A DNA stretch of 64,000 nucleotides from Halobacteriales archaeon QS_4_70_19. GTDB lineage: Archaea; Halobacteriota; Halobacteria; Halobacteriales; Haloarculaceae. A program made the translations under genes and the position numbers. How positions within the stretch are numbered: the first letter of the stretch is position 1; each line of letters begins with the position of its first letter. Below, piece after piece: positions 7,652 through 17,497 of the stretch. The notes below the pieces were generated by a model, which was not told the origin of the DNA, did not search any database, and saw only the letters and a program-made list of their open reading frames with translations. Where the stretch lies: the NCBI GenBank assembly GCA_003020985.1, contig PXRM01000026.1, forward strand, positions 95,172 through 159,171. Direction: 5' to 3'.

Positions 7652-10228
7652 TCAGGCGATCGGCTCGACCGTCACCGTCGACCCGTCGCGGTCCTCCCCG
7701 AGGACGACCTCGCGCTCGCCGACCGAACTGGAGAGCACGACGGTCGTCTCGTTGCTCGCGCGGTAGTCGATGCGCAGTTCCGACTCGGGGTCGAGGTTCG
7801 CACCCTCCACGTGGACGGTGACCTCGTCGACGCCCCAGCAGGTGATGTTGAGCGCGTTCGCGGGGGCGTAGCGCTCGTGCCCGTCGCGCGCGTCGTCGTC
7901 GGCCAGGTTCCGCTCCTCGGCCTCCTCGTCGTTGACCCACTCGACGCCGCGGGTGATGTGGGGCTGGGGCCGGCTTCCGGTCCAGTTGAACCGGCGGACG
8001 TTCGGCGCCTCGTAGCCGTCGGCCAGCGTGATGGCGTCGACGCGGCCGCTGGAGAACTCCTCGTGGGCACGGATGCCGTCGATCCAGTACGCCCCGTCGT
8101 GGGTCAGCCCGAACTGGGGGTAGTCGAACTCCGGGACGTGCTTGTACGTGACCCGCTTCGGTTCCGCCTCGCGGTGTCCCTCCGCGACGTACTCCGGGCC
8201 GCCGCTCCACTCGTCGCACGCGGCCAGGATCATGTGCGTGCCGCCGGGGAAGACGTCGATGCGGTGGCGGTAGTCGAACTCGTCCAGTCGTCGGGCGTAG
8301 TTCGCCGGCCCCAGGATGGGGACGAGTGGGTCCGCCGCGCCGTTCCACAGCAGCATCGGGACGTGCCGGAGGTTGTCGGTCAGGCGGAGCGCGTCCTCCG
8401 GCTTGTCGCCGAAGACAGTGACGATGTCGCCGCCCTCCTCGCCGCCGAACAGCCCCGTCATGATCTCCGAGGGCGTCTCCAGCACGCTGTTGGTCGGCCC
8501 CTCCAGGGGGTCCTCGGAGGGGGTCCCGACGATGGAGAACCCGCGCGCGAACACGTCCGGGTGCTTGCCCGCCAGCAGGTGGACGCCGTAGCCGCCCATC
8601 GAGTAGCCGGAGATCGTCACCCGGTCCATGTCGACCTCGTAGCGCCCGCGGAGGTCCCGCATCGCCTCGAACACGTCGAGTTCGGCCTGCCGCTGGTACC
8701 ACAGTCCCGGGCCGCGGGCCTGCGGGGTCATCACGATGGCGCCGTACTCCTCGGCGAAGCCCCGCACGTAGTTGGGCATGAACGTCGCGTACTGGTTGTA
8801 GCAGCAGCCCAGCGAGTGCAACAGGAGCGCCAGCGGCGCCGGCTCCGGGTCCTCGTGGTCGTACGACTCGGGGACGTAGGCGCTGTACGGCTGGATGCGC
8901 CCGTGGAAGACGTTCCGGTTCGGGTCGGCCCCGTCGTGGTCGAACTCGTGGCGCGAGGGGTAGAGGAAGCTCTGGTACCCGCCGGTCGGGAGGTCGCGCT
9001 CGGTCACGTCCGCGCGGAGCTTGCCGAAGTCGATGTCGGCGTGGAACTCGGAGATGTCGCGCTCGGTGAGGGCGAACGCCTGGGCGGTGTCGCGCCAGTT
9101 GCCGTGGCCGAACACGCGCGGGTAGCCGTCCAGATCGCCGACGATCTCGCTCACGTCGTCGGCCAGCCCCAGCGGGTCGAACGGGTTGCCGCCGAGCGGA
9201 TTCTGCAGGCTGTCACCGAGGGCGTCGCCGAGACCCTGGACCCGCCCGAGGAGCCGCTGGGGGTTCTGGACCTCGCTCAGCAGCGTCCCCGGCAGGTCGA
9301 TGCCCATGGAGGTCAGCCGCGGGAGCAGGTCCTCCACGTCGATGTTGCGTGCCATCGGTTCGTCGAAGCGGAAGCCGACGTTGAACACGGGCGGGAGGTC
9401 CTCGGCCCCCGCGCCGCCGCCAGGGTACTCCTCGTCGACGGACTCGCCGACCCGCTTGAACCCCTCGCGCTCACGGTCCCAGAGGCCGACCGCACAGTAG
9501 TGGCGCCACTGCTCCTCGCCGGGGTCGAGCGGGACCTCGACCTCGATCTGGTTGCGCTCGACGTCGACGACGACGCGCTCCTCGTCGAGGGGTTCGCCGT
9601 CGAGTTCGGCGCCCGTCCCCCACGTCACGAGCCGGTGGTCGACGGGGGCGCCCAGGGCGCCCAGGCCGTAGCCCCAGTCGGTCGTCCCCCGTGGCGGACT
9701 CCCGTCGCCGGACGTGTCGATGCCGATGGCGACGGCGGCGGCGTCGGGGGCGCGCATCGTGTTGAGCGTGATGCGGTAGGCGATGCCCTCGTCCGTCGGC
9801 CGGGCGCGGAACTCCAGCAGGTCGGCGGCGTTGTAGGCGTAGCGGTCCTCGTCGCGCGGGTAGTAGTAGTCGCCCGTGGGCTGCTGGTAGACGCCGCCGA
9901 CCCCCTTGGCGCCGTCCGGCGGCTCCGCGAACATCGGCGTCACGTCCGCCCCGTGGTCGTCGAAGACGTAGTCCTGGTAGAGGTACTCCCCGTCGGTGTA
10001 GGCGTCCGCCCCCGACACGAGGAGCGGGTCGGCCTCCCAGCCGGGGCCGTTCTGTAGCACCGGCGGCGTCGGGTTCTCCCCGTACAGCGCGTCCGGGCCG
10101 GGTCGCGGCATCCCGTTCGGGGCGATGTCGTCGCGGCGCTCCTGGGCAGGGGCTGGCTCGGGCGCACCGGCGTCGGCGGCTCCCCCGTCGGCGGCCACCC
10201 CGTCGTCCGCGTTGGCGTCCTCGGTCAT
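7652..10228 (-). CDS. Large alpha/beta hydrolase with N-terminal beta-sandwich module (upstream paralog)
   Basis: An 858-residue paralog of the next gene, alignable over nearly all of its length. Shared features are the opening PRPGPDALYGENPTPP, the WGYGLG and WGTGAELDGE segments, GNWRDTAQAFALTERDIS, YPSRHEF, LLLHSLGCCYNQYATF, nucleophile elbow SGYSMGGYGVHLLAG, WNGAADPLVPILGP and FPGGTHMILAACDEW with the catalytic histidine. It has an extra acidic, Ala/Pro-rich leader of about 40 residues. A TATA-like CGGATAAACG lies about 30 nt before the ATG, which suggests a leaderless transcript covering both paralogs. Tandem duplication is clear; divergence of the loops suggests different substrates. Likely an esterase or peptidase-type hydrolase. 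Confidence 0.85.
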   Translation of the reverse strand: MTEDANADDGVAADGGAADAGAPEPAPAQERRDDIAPNGMPRPGPDALYGENPTPPVLQNGPGWEADPLLVSGADAYTDGEYLYQDYVFDDHGADVTPMFAEPPDGAKGVGGVYQQPTGDYYYPRDEDRYAYNAADLLEFRARPTDEGIAYRITLNTMRAPDAAAVAIGIDTSGDGSPPRGTTDWGYGLGALGAPVDHRLVTWGTGAELDGEPLDEERVVVDVERNQIEVEVPLDPGEEQWRHYCAVGLWDREREGFKRVGESVDEEYPGGGAGAEDLPPVFNVGFRFDEPMARNIDVEDLLPRLTSMGIDLPGTLLSEVQNPQRLLGRVQGLGDALGDSLQNPLGGNPFDPLGLADDVSEIVGDLDGYPRVFGHGNWRDTAQAFALTERDISEFHADIDFGKLRADVTERDLPTGGYQSFLYPSRHEFDHDGADPNRNVFHGRIQPYSAYVPESYDHEDPEPAPLALLLHSLGCCYNQYATFMPNYVRGFAEEYGAIVMTPQARGPGLWYQRQAELDVFEAMRDLRGRYEVDMDRVTISGYSMGGYGVHLLAGKHPDVFARGFSIVGTPSEDPLEGPTNSVLETPSEIMTGLFGGEEGGDIVTVFGDKPEDALRLTDNLRHVPMLLWNGAADPLVPILGPANYARRLDEFDYRHRIDVFPGGTHMILAACDEWSGGPEYVAEGHREAEPKRVTYKHVPEFDYPQFGLTHDGAYWIDGIRAHEEFSSGRVDAITLADGYEAPNVRRFNWTGSRPQPHITRGVEWVNDEEAEERNLADDDARDGHERYAPANALNITCWGVDEVTVHVEGANLDPESELRIDYRASNETTVVLSSSVGEREVVLGEDRDGSTVTVEPIA

Positions 10229-10338
10229 ACGAGTTCCAGCGTGTCCACCCGAAAAAGCGTTTATCCGGCAGTTCTACGGGGCTTTATCCACCGGCAGGCG
10301 GAGAGGCGCGATCCTGACGAGGCCGACGGGAGCCGGGA

Positions 10339-10827
10339 CTACTCCCCTTTCCAGTCGGCCGACACGCCATCCGGTTCCTTGAGGATGAAACTGTGGAACT
10401 CGTAGTGGTAGAACAGCCCGTCGCGTTCGGAGGGCTCCGAAAGCCTGTTCACCGCCAGGTAGTGCAGCGTCCCGTCTCACAACTGCCACCGCCCCGGGTG
10501 GAAGCTCGACTCGTAGTCCTGCCCGGTAGCGAACGCGACCCAGAATCCCTCGCCGTAGCCCGAACGGAGCTGATCGCGGTACGGGAGTGGTATCAACTCG
10601 TAGCCGAAGAGCTGCTCCGCCTCCTCGGGCGTTCTCGCGAGCCCGACCAGCAGCCGGCCGTCGTTCCCCTCGGTACGCTCGGGAAGGCCGTCCACGTACT
10701 GCTGTTCGGTCTGCACTGGCCGTTTCGACGAGACGGAGCGCAACCACTCCGTCTCGTTGGCTCCGTACCACACCGAAGCTATCGCGCCGATTCCGCTCGC
10801 TGCTTTGATGATATCTCTTCGATTCAT
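10339..10827 (-). pseudogene. Small signal-anchored protein interrupted by an in-frame TGA
   Basis: The reading frame starts MNRRDIIKAASGIGAIASVWYG, an RR-containing signal or anchor sequence. It runs 116 residues to GRWQL, meets TGA (10477-10479), and continues in the same frame for 45 codons (DGTLHYLAVNRLSEPS ... VSADWKGE) to TAG at 10339-10341. The downstream part has normal haloarchaeal codon use and ends in an orderly way. This fits a single nonsense mutation, for instance TGG to TGA, in a 162-residue protein. Either the gene is inactive or a shortened protein is made. Family not recognised; the central part (GRLLVGLARTPEEAEQLFGY) suggests a soluble extracellular domain. Confidence 0.65.
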
Positions 10828-10967
10828 GTCATTCGCTCACGGCTCACTACTACGGTGAGCACGTCTCCGCCCCCGTCGCATATACGTATGTATCCGAAAC
10901 TCCCGGCGAAACCGTTACTGTAACGCGACTCGACGTATCCCGACACGTTCCTCGTTTCGCGTACAGC

Positions 10968-11615
10968 TCAGCCGTTCCCCCCCTGAATACCGAGCGAGAA
11001 GGAAACTCGGTGGGACACCTCCTCACCCTCATCGCCGTTTTCGTTCACCGTGACAGTTTGCATCCGCTGGAACTCGTACACGCCGGTGGGATAACATCCC
11101 TCGATGTCGAGGTCGTCATATAAAAACGCAACACGAGTGACGGACTCCCCTGGCTCCAGGAACGTCACCGCGCTCCCCTCGCCCGATTCACCGCCCGGTT
11201 CGGCAACCTTTCCTTCGTCTTCCGTCGTACAGTTCGGCGGATGCGGTTGGCGAGGATTCGCCGAGTCTTCGAAAAACCGGATGGGGTCATCCGCCGATGC
11301 GGCGTTATCGAACGGGAGCGGATCGAAGAACCGTCTCCTCTCGCCCTCGTTCGTGAGGGTCCCCTCGATACGGGCAGTCCGGTCGGGTGTGATCCACGGC
11401 CTCGTGATACTGATATCGAGACTCACGTCGTGCTTGTCGGGCAACGGTTCGGCTGATTCGAGACTGACCCAGCGCCAGAACCCCTCCGGACGGTCCGAAG
11501 GCGGTGTTTCCTGCGGGGTGCTCCTTGAGTTACTCGACCCCCCTGCTGAAATGCATCCAGCGAGCCCGGCTACTCCCGCGGCGCATCCGATTCGGAGTAC
11601 CTCTCTCCGTCTCAT
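10968..11615 (-). CDS. Putative Tat-exported lipoprotein, unknown function
   Basis: A 215-residue protein. MRRREVLRIGCAAGVAGLAGC is a twin-arginine signal ending in a lipobox cysteine, so it is probably exported folded and lipid-anchored outside the cell. The mature part starts with a Ser/Pro-rich linker and contains beta-strand-rich segments such as DVSLDISITRPWITPDRTARI and GSAVTFLEPGESVTRVAFLYDD. That layout resembles an immunoglobulin-like fold with 'GTLTNEGE' loops. Two cysteines (NCTTED and EGCYPTG) might form a disulfide. It lies 140 nt upstream of the TGA-interrupted gene on the same strand. No enzymatic motif seen. Confidence 0.75.
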   Translation of the reverse strand: MRRREVLRIGCAAGVAGLAGCISAGGSSNSRSTPQETPPSDRPEGFWRWVSLESAEPLPDKHDVSLDISITRPWITPDRTARIEGTLTNEGERRRFFDPLPFDNAASADDPIRFFEDSANPRQPHPPNCTTEDEGKVAEPGGESGEGSAVTFLEPGESVTRVAFLYDDLDIEGCYPTGVYEFQRMQTVTVNENGDEGEEVSHRVSFSLGIQGGNG

Positions 11616-11934
11616 AACTAATCGATTAGTATTGGATGACTTTAGTTCGCTGGAGAGTCAAGCGCTTATTTCATGACGCGGTGGTTTCCTGTCCAGCTTC
11701 ACCACCGTTGTAACGTAGAAACGGTAGAGTCCATTCGTTCTCGAACAGTTTCAGGCGTATCGCACTCGTAGTAGCTGGTCGTGAGTCAAAGTCTTCACCG
11801 CCCGCCATTATTCATGTCGAAATCGCCCGACAGAAAGCTCACATCCGACGGCTGATCGAAGATGAACTGAAGCGCGTAATATTACCGACCGCCGTTCACC
11901 GGGTATTTGTCCACGGGATTCGGATGGCTCCCAC
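11616..11934. other. Gene-free spacer before mutS
   Basis: About 319 nt, less GC-rich than its surroundings, between the divergent lipoprotein gene and mutS. I find no reading frame with haloarchaeal codon use and no tRNA or clear repeat. AT-rich patches near 11615-11650 and 11870-11885 could be the promoters of the lipoprotein gene and mutS. Confidence 0.5.
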
Positions 11935-14778
11935 ATGGATGGAGAGGGCGACGGGAGGGCCGGTAATCCGGGCGACACGGACGATGCGTCCGCCGACCCG
12001 GCGCTCGGCGGCCCCGACGCGATGGACCCGGAGGAGCTGACGCCGATGTTGAGCCAGTACTACGAGCTGTGCGCGCGGTACGAGGACTCGCTGGTCCTCT
12101 TCCAGGTGGGCGACTTCTACGAGACCTTCTGTGCCGCCGCGGAGACGACCGCGCGGCTCTGCGAGATCACGCTCACCAAGCGCGAGGACTCCACCGGCCG
12201 GTACCCCATGGCCGGCATCCCCATCGACAGCGCCGAGAGCTACATCGAGACCCTGCTCGACGCGGGCTACCGCGTCGCCGTCGCCGACCAGGTCGAGGAC
12301 CCGGACGAGGCGTCCGGCTGTGTCGAGCGGGCCGTCACCCGCATCGTCACGCCGGGGACGCTGACGGAGACGGAGCTCCTGCGCGGCGCCGACAACAACT
12401 TCGTCGCGGCGCTCGCCGTGACCGGGGACGAGGCCGCCGTCGCGGGCGGGACCGACTACGGACTCGCCCTGCTGGACGTGTCGACGGGCGACTTCTACGC
12501 CACCGGCCTCGGGTCGCTCGATGCGGTGGCCGACGAGGCCGGCCGGTTCGTCCCCAGCGAGGCCGTGGTCGGGCCCGGCGTGGCGGAGGCGGCCGTCGCC
12601 GAGGCGTTCCCGGCCGAGGCGATGGTCACGCGGTACGACCCGGTCGCGTTCGACCCCGAGGTCGCGCGCGAGCGCGTTGAGACCTACTTCGGCGAGACGA
12701 GCGAGACGCTCGCGAGCGACGCCGAGACGCGGGCCTGCGGCGCGCTGCTCGCGTACGCCGAGTACACCCGCGGCGGCTACCGCGAGGAGGCCGGCGCCGT
12801 CGACGACGGCGAGGGGGACGAGACGGGCCTGGACCCGGCTGACGTGCCCGCCGAGCCGCGGCTGGACTACCTCAACCACCTCACGCGGTACGACCCCCGC
12901 GAGTACATGCTGCTGGACGCCGTCGCGGTGCGGTCGCTGGAGCTGTTCGAGCCCCGGCACGTCCACGGGGCCGCGGGGACGGCGCTCGCGGACGTGGTCG
13001 ACGAGACCGCCTGTGCACTGGGGCGGCGCGAACTCACGGACTGGCTCCGGCGGCCGCTGCTCGACGAGGAGCGCATCGCCGCCCGCCAGGACGCCATCGG
13101 CGAGTTCGTCCGCGGCGTCCGCACGCGCGAGCGGCTCCACGAGCGGCTGGCCGACGTCTACGACGTGGAGCGGCTCGTCGCCCGGGTCGCCCGGGGCCGC
13201 GCGAACGCCCGTGACCTCCGCTCGCTCCACGACACGCTGGCGGTCGTGCCCGCCCTCCGCGACGCCCTCGCGGACGCCGGGACCGCCCCCGTCCGCCGCC
13301 TGCGCGAGCGCCTCGACCCTGTCGCGGACGTGCGCGAGGCCATCGACGCCGCCGTCCGCGAGGACCCGCCGCCCGAACTGACGGAGGGCGGCGTCGTCCG
13401 CGAGGGGTACGACGACCGGCTGGACGAGCTCCGCACGACCGAGCGCGAGGGGAAGCAGTGGATCGACGACCTCGAGGCGAGCGAGCGCGAGCGGACCGGC
13501 GTCGACTCGCTGAAGGTCGGCCACAACCAGGTCCACGGCTACTACATCGAGGTGACGAAGGCCAACCTCGACGCCGTCCCCGGGGGGTACCAGCGCCGGC
13601 AGACGCTGAAAAACAGCGAGCGGTTCGTCACGCCCGAGCTGAAGGAACGCGAGGACGAGATCATCCGCGCAGAGGACCGGGCGGACGACCTGGAGTACGA
13701 GCTGTTCCGGGAGCTGCGCGACGAGGTGGCCGCCGAGGCCGAGCGGATCCAGGCGCTGGCGTCGGCGCTGGCGGACATAGACGCCCTGGTCGCGCTCGCG
13801 ACCGTCGCCGCCGAGCACGGCTACACCCGCCCCGAGGTCGGCGCCGACCGGTTCGAGGTCGAGGCCGGGCGCCACCCCGTCGTCGAGCGCGCCGAGGAGC
13901 GGTTCGTCCCGAACGGCACCGACCTCGACCCGGGGACGGTCGCGGTCATCACGGGCCCGAACATGAGCGGCAAGTCGACGTACATGCGTCAGGTCGCGCT
14001 GGTCGCCGTGCTGGCGCAGGTCGGCTCGTTCGTCCCCGCCCGCGAGGCGCGCCTCCCCGTCGTCGACCGCGTGTTCACCCGCGTCGGCGCCAGCGACGAC
14101 ATCGCCGGCGGCCGCTCGACGTTCATGGTCGAGATGACGGAGGTGGCCGACATCCTCCGCGCGGCGACCCCGGACTCGCTGGTGCTGCTCGACGAGGTGG
14201 GCCGGGGCACCTCCACCGCCGACGGGTTCGCGCTCGCCCGCGCCGTCACGGAGTACCTCCACGACGAGGTCGGCGCCACCGTCCTGTTCGCCACCCACCA
14301 TCACGACCTGACCGAACTCGCCGCGGACCTGCCCGACGCCGTCAACCGCCACTTCCCCGCGACCGAGCGCGACGGTGAGGTCGTGTTCCGCCACGACCTC
14401 CGGCCCGGCGCCTCGACCGCCTCCTACGGCGTCGAGGTGGCCGACGCCGCCGGCGTCCCCGACACCGTGGTGGGACGCGCACACGAACTGCTGGCCCGGG
14501 AGACGGCCGACGGGCCGCCCGGGGACGGCGACGCTACGGCCGGAGCCGCCGCCTCGGACGCCGAGCGGTCGGCTTCGGGTGGAACCAGCCCGCCGTCCGA
14601 CGACGCTCCCGTTTCGGGTGGAACCGACCCCGCGTCCGTCTCGGTCTCGGGCGACGGCGGCCACGACGTGGAGCGACTGGTCGCGGAACTCAACGCCGTC
14701 GACCTCGGGAACACCACGCCGCTGGAGGCGCTGAACCGGTTGTCGGAGCTGAAGCGGCTGCTCGACGATTCCTCGTAG
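11935..14778 (+). CDS. mutS: DNA mismatch repair protein MutS
   Basis: A 947-residue MutS1-type protein. After an acidic leader of about 30 residues comes the mismatch-recognition domain with the Phe-x-Glu-type element in [10 protein letters not shown]. Connector, lever and clamp regions follow ([40 protein letters not shown]). The ATPase domain has Walker [10 protein letters not shown], the [19 protein letters not shown] helix, the ST...GRSTFMVEM loop, Walker [14 protein letters not shown] and [12 protein letters not shown] Ser/Gly/Asp-rich insert (about 855-915) with two SGGT repeats precedes a short C-terminal dimerisation helix. The start at 11935 lies close to the spacer; [10 protein letters not shown] (12022) is an alternative. 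No mutL is adjacent. Confidence 0.96.
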   Translation: MDGEGDGRAGNPGDTDDASADPALGGPDAMDPEELTPMLSQYYELCARYEDSLVLFQVGDFYETFCAAAETTARLCEITLTKREDSTGRYPMAGIPIDSAESYIETLLDAGYRVAVADQVEDPDEASGCVERAVTRIVTPGTLTETELLRGADNNFVAALAVTGDEAAVAGGTDYGLALLDVSTGDFYATGLGSLDAVADEAGRFVPSEAVVGPGVAEAAVAEAFPAEAMVTRYDPVAFDPEVARERVETYFGETSETLASDAETRACGALLAYAEYTRGGYREEAGAVDDGEGDETGLDPADVPAEPRLDYLNHLTRYDPREYMLLDAVAVRSLELFEPRHVHGAAGTALADVVDETACALGRRELTDWLRRPLLDEERIAARQDAIGEFVRGVRTRERLHERLADVYDVERLVARVARGRANARDLRSLHDTLAVVPALRDALADAGTAPVRRLRERLDPVADVREAIDAAVREDPPPELTEGGVVREGYDDRLDELRTTEREGKQWIDDLEASERERTGVDSLKVGHNQVHGYYIEVTKANLDAVPGGYQRRQTLKNSERFVTPELKEREDEIIRAEDRADDLEYELFRELRDEVAAEAERIQALASALADIDALVALATVAAEHGYTRPEVGADRFEVEAGRHPVVERAEERFVPNGTDLDPGTVAVITGPNMSGKSTYMRQVALVAVLAQVGSFVPAREARLPVVDRVFTRVGASDDIAGGRSTFMVEMTEVADILRAATPDSLVLLDEVGRGTSTADGFALARAVTEYLHDEVGATVLFATHHHDLTELAADLPDAVNRHFPATERDGEVVFRHDLRPGASTASYGVEVADAAGVPDTVVGRAHELLARETADGPPGDGDATAGAAASDAERSASGGTSPPSDDAPVSGGTDPASVSVSGDGGHDVERLVAELNAVDLGNTTPLEALNRLSELKRLLDDSS

Positions 14779-14897
14779 AAGTCGATAACATCTCGATATC
14801 GTGGAAAACGTGTCCGATGAATGTATTATGTTGGGTATAGTGGGATAGCAGACCGGATATATCGAATAGCACTCGCACTCCGGGGCCGCCGGTCGCG

Positions 14898-16481
14898 CTA
14901 CTCGTCCTCCAGCGAAATGTACCGCGTCTCGATGACGCGGGGGTCCTCCTCCAGTTTCTCGCGGGCCTCGTCCGGGACCTCCTGGTCGACGTTGTAGACG
15001 GTCATCGCCTCGCCGCCGATGGTCTGGCGGGCGTTGTACATCCCGGCGATGTTGATGTCGTACTCGCCCATGACCGAGCCGATGAGCCCGATGACGCCGG
15101 GCTCGTCCGTGTTGCGCGAGACGATCATCCGGCCGCCGGGGATGGCGTCGACCCGGAAGCCGTCGATGCGGACGATGCGCGGGTCCTCGCCGGCGAACAG
15201 CGTTCCGCAGACGGAGACGGACGCGTCGTCGTTGTGGACCGTCGCGGTGACCAGCGAGGTGAAGTCCTCGGCCTGCGAGCGCTTGGTCTCGGAGACCTCG
15301 ATGCCGCGCTGCTCGGCGATCTCCTGGGCGTTGACGGCGTTGACCTGCGACTCGATGGGGAGGAAGACGCCCTTGAGCGCCGACGCGGTGACGAGTTCGA
15401 CGTCTTCCTCGGCGATGTCGCCGGCGTACTCGACCTCGACCTCGTTGACGTGGCCGTCGAACAGCTGGACGGCGATGCGGCCCGCGGTCTCTGCGAGCCC
15501 GATGTACGGCTTGACGCGCGGGAACGCGGCGGCGTCCATCGACGGCGCGTTGAGCGCGTTCATCACGGGCTCGCCGAGGAACGCCGACAGGATCTGGTCC
15601 GCGATGGAGGTGGCGACGTTCTCCTGGGCGGCCGCCGTCGACGCGCCGAGGTGGGGGGTGACGATGACGTCGTCGACGTCGAGCAGCGGCGAGTCCTCGG
15701 GGAGGGGCTCCTCGGCGAAGACGTCGACCGCGGCCCCCGCGAGCACGCCGTCCTCGACGGCCGCCGCGAGCGCCGGTTCGTCGACGATGCCCCCGCGGGC
15801 ACAGTTGACGACGTAGCCACCCTCCAGCCGGGCGAGCTCCTCCTCGCCGATCATGTTCTCCGTCTCCGGCGTGAGCGGGGTGTGGATGGTGAGGACGTCC
15901 GCCCGTTCGAGTGTCTCGTCCAGCTCCGCCAGCTCGGCGCCGAGCTGCTCGGCGCGCTCCTCACCGATGTAGGGGTCGTACGCGACCAGGTCCATGCCCA
16001 GGCCGCCCAGTCGCTTGGCGACCTCCTGGCCGACGCGGCCGAGGCCGACGACGCCCAGCGTCTTGTCCCGAAGTTCGGTCCCGAGGAACTCGCCCTTGGC
16101 CCACTCGCCGGTCTCGAGGCGGGCGTGGGCCTGCGGGATGGAGCGTGCGGTGGCGAAGGTCATCGCGACGGTGTGCTCGGCGGCGGCGCGGACGTTCCCC
16201 TCGGGGGCGTTCGCGACGATGACGCCGTGGTCGGTCGCCGCGTCGATGTCGATGTTGTCGACGCCGATGCCGGCGCGGCCGACGATCTGCAGCTCCGGCG
16301 CGTTCGCCAGCAGGTCGGCGGTGACCTCCGTGCCCGAGCGGACGACGAGCGCGTTCGCGTCCTCGACGGCCGCCACGAGGGCGTCACCCTCGGCGTCGTG
16401 GTCGGTGACGACCTCGTGGCCGGCCTCGCGGAGCCGTTCCAGCCCCGCGTCCGCGATGGGGTCCGTGACGAGTACCTTCAT
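14898..16481 (-). CDS. serA: D-3-phosphoglycerate dehydrogenase
   Basis: A 527-residue enzyme that oxidises 3-phosphoglycerate to 3-phosphohydroxypyruvate with NAD+, the first step of serine synthesis. The N-terminus MKVLVTDPIADAGLERL starts the substrate-binding domain. The NAD-binding motif is VVGLGRVGQEVAKRLGG (about 145), the substrate/catalytic Arg is in NCARGGIVDE, and the catalytic His is in TPHLGASTAAAQ. From about residue 320 there is an intervening domain, and from 450 a C-terminal ACT domain (GRMIVSRNTDEPGVIGLIG), the usual serine-sensing site. Length is typical of the long type I form. It is monocistronic, convergent with mutS, and divergent from cofE. Confidence 0.96.
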   Translation of the reverse strand: MKVLVTDPIADAGLERLREAGHEVVTDHDAEGDALVAAVEDANALVVRSGTEVTADLLANAPELQIVGRAGIGVDNIDIDAATDHGVIVANAPEGNVRAAAEHTVAMTFATARSIPQAHARLETGEWAKGEFLGTELRDKTLGVVGLGRVGQEVAKRLGGLGMDLVAYDPYIGEERAEQLGAELAELDETLERADVLTIHTPLTPETENMIGEEELARLEGGYVVNCARGGIVDEPALAAAVEDGVLAGAAVDVFAEEPLPEDSPLLDVDDVIVTPHLGASTAAAQENVATSIADQILSAFLGEPVMNALNAPSMDAAAFPRVKPYIGLAETAGRIAVQLFDGHVNEVEVEYAGDIAEEDVELVTASALKGVFLPIESQVNAVNAQEIAEQRGIEVSETKRSQAEDFTSLVTATVHNDDASVSVCGTLFAGEDPRIVRIDGFRVDAIPGGRMIVSRNTDEPGVIGLIGSVMGEYDINIAGMYNARQTIGGEAMTVYNVDQEVPDEAREKLEEDPRVIETRYISLEDE

Positions 16482-16656
16482 GCGCGTGAGGTTCGTTCCG
16501 CGGGGGTAAACCCTTCCGTTCCCGGTACGCCTCGCCAGCGGGAGCGGTGTGCTGGCACCTGTCAGGGGCCTGCTGCCCGGGGCGGTCCCCGACCCGGCAC
16601 CCGTCCGGTTCGCCGCTATCGGCGCCCCTTATGTGCGTCCACACCCGACCTCGTGT

Positions 16657-17433
16657 ATGGAGGTGTTCGCGGCCGAGGGGCTCCCGGAGGTGCGCGAGGG
16701 CGACGACCTCGCCCGACTCGTCGCCGAGCGGGTGGCCCTCCGCCCGGACGACGTGGTCTGTATCGCCAGCACGGTCGTCTCGAAGGCCGAGGGGCGGACG
16801 GCGTCGCTCGCGGACTTCCCGCCGGGCGACCGCGCCCGTCGCATCGCCGACCGCCTCGGCGACATCCAGGGCGAGGAGAAGGACCCCCGTTTCGCGGAGG
16901 CCGTCCTCGCGGAGAGCGAGGAGCTGCTGCTGGAGGCGCCGTTCCTGCTCGCCGTCACGCGGTTCGGCCACATCACCGTGAACGCCGGGATCGACCGTTC
17001 GAACGTCCCGGACTCGGACCTGCTGCTGCTCCCCGAGGCCCCGAGCGCGAGTGCCGCCGCGCTCCGCGAGTCGCTCCCCGCCGACCGTGTCGTCGTCACG
17101 GACACGTCCGGGCGGCCGTTCCGCTACGGGCAGCGCGGCGTCGCCGTCGGCTGGGCCGGGCTCCCCGCCTCGCGGGACTGGCGCGGCGAGCACGACCGCG
17201 ACGGCCGCGAACTGGAGGCGACCGTCCAGTCCGTCGTCGACGAACTCGCCGCCGCCGCCAACCTCGTCACCGGCGAGGGTGCCGGCGGGACGCCGGTCGC
17301 GGTCGTCCGTGACTTCGCGTTCGGCGACCACGCGGGCTCGGAGAACCTGTTCCGGACCGAGGACGACGACGTCGTCCGGCAGGCGCTCCGCGAGTGGCGC
17401 TTCGGCGGCGATACTCACGATACGGACGCCTGA
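16657..17433 (+). CDS. cofE: Coenzyme F420-0:L-glutamate ligase
   Basis: A 258-residue CofE homolog. CofE adds L-glutamates to coenzyme F420-0 with GTP. Family features are MEVFAAEGLPEVREGDDLA, the DDVVCIASTVVSKAEGR segment near residue 40, the metal and substrate-binding stretch GHITVNAGIDRSN, DTSGRPFRYGQRGVAVGWAG and the C-terminal GEGAGGTPVAVVRDF. The ATG at 16657 matches the family N-terminus; an in-frame ATG 108 nt upstream would add a non-conserved leader. An F420-dependent Mer-family gene follows on the same strand after 64 nt, so cofactor maturation and an enzyme that uses it are neighbours. Confidence 0.93.
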   Translation: MEVFAAEGLPEVREGDDLARLVAERVALRPDDVVCIASTVVSKAEGRTASLADFPPGDRARRIADRLGDIQGEEKDPRFAEAVLAESEELLLEAPFLLAVTRFGHITVNAGIDRSNVPDSDLLLLPEAPSASAAALRESLPADRVVVTDTSGRPFRYGQRGVAVGWAGLPASRDWRGEHDRDGRELEATVQSVVDELAAAANLVTGEGAGGTPVAVVRDFAFGDHAGSENLFRTEDDDVVRQALREWRFGGDTHDTDA

Positions 17434-17497
17434 ATCGTCTCGCTCCCCGTATCGAAGACGGAACACGGCGAACGAACCCGACGGATATCTCGAAACC

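Noticed and set aside
7625-10057. An 810-codon plus-strand frame opposite the upstream hydrolase
   Set aside because: It is the antisense of a well-supported hydrolase gene; its composition is Val/Arg/Asp-rich with no motif.
10477-10479. Selenocysteine codon
   Set aside because: No SECIS-like hairpin is seen in the gene's 3' region, and haloarchaea are not known to encode selenoproteins; a nonsense mutation is simpler.
11896-14664. A 922-codon minus-strand frame opposite mutS
   Set aside because: MutS motifs on the plus strand are unmistakable; the reverse frame is a compositional shadow.
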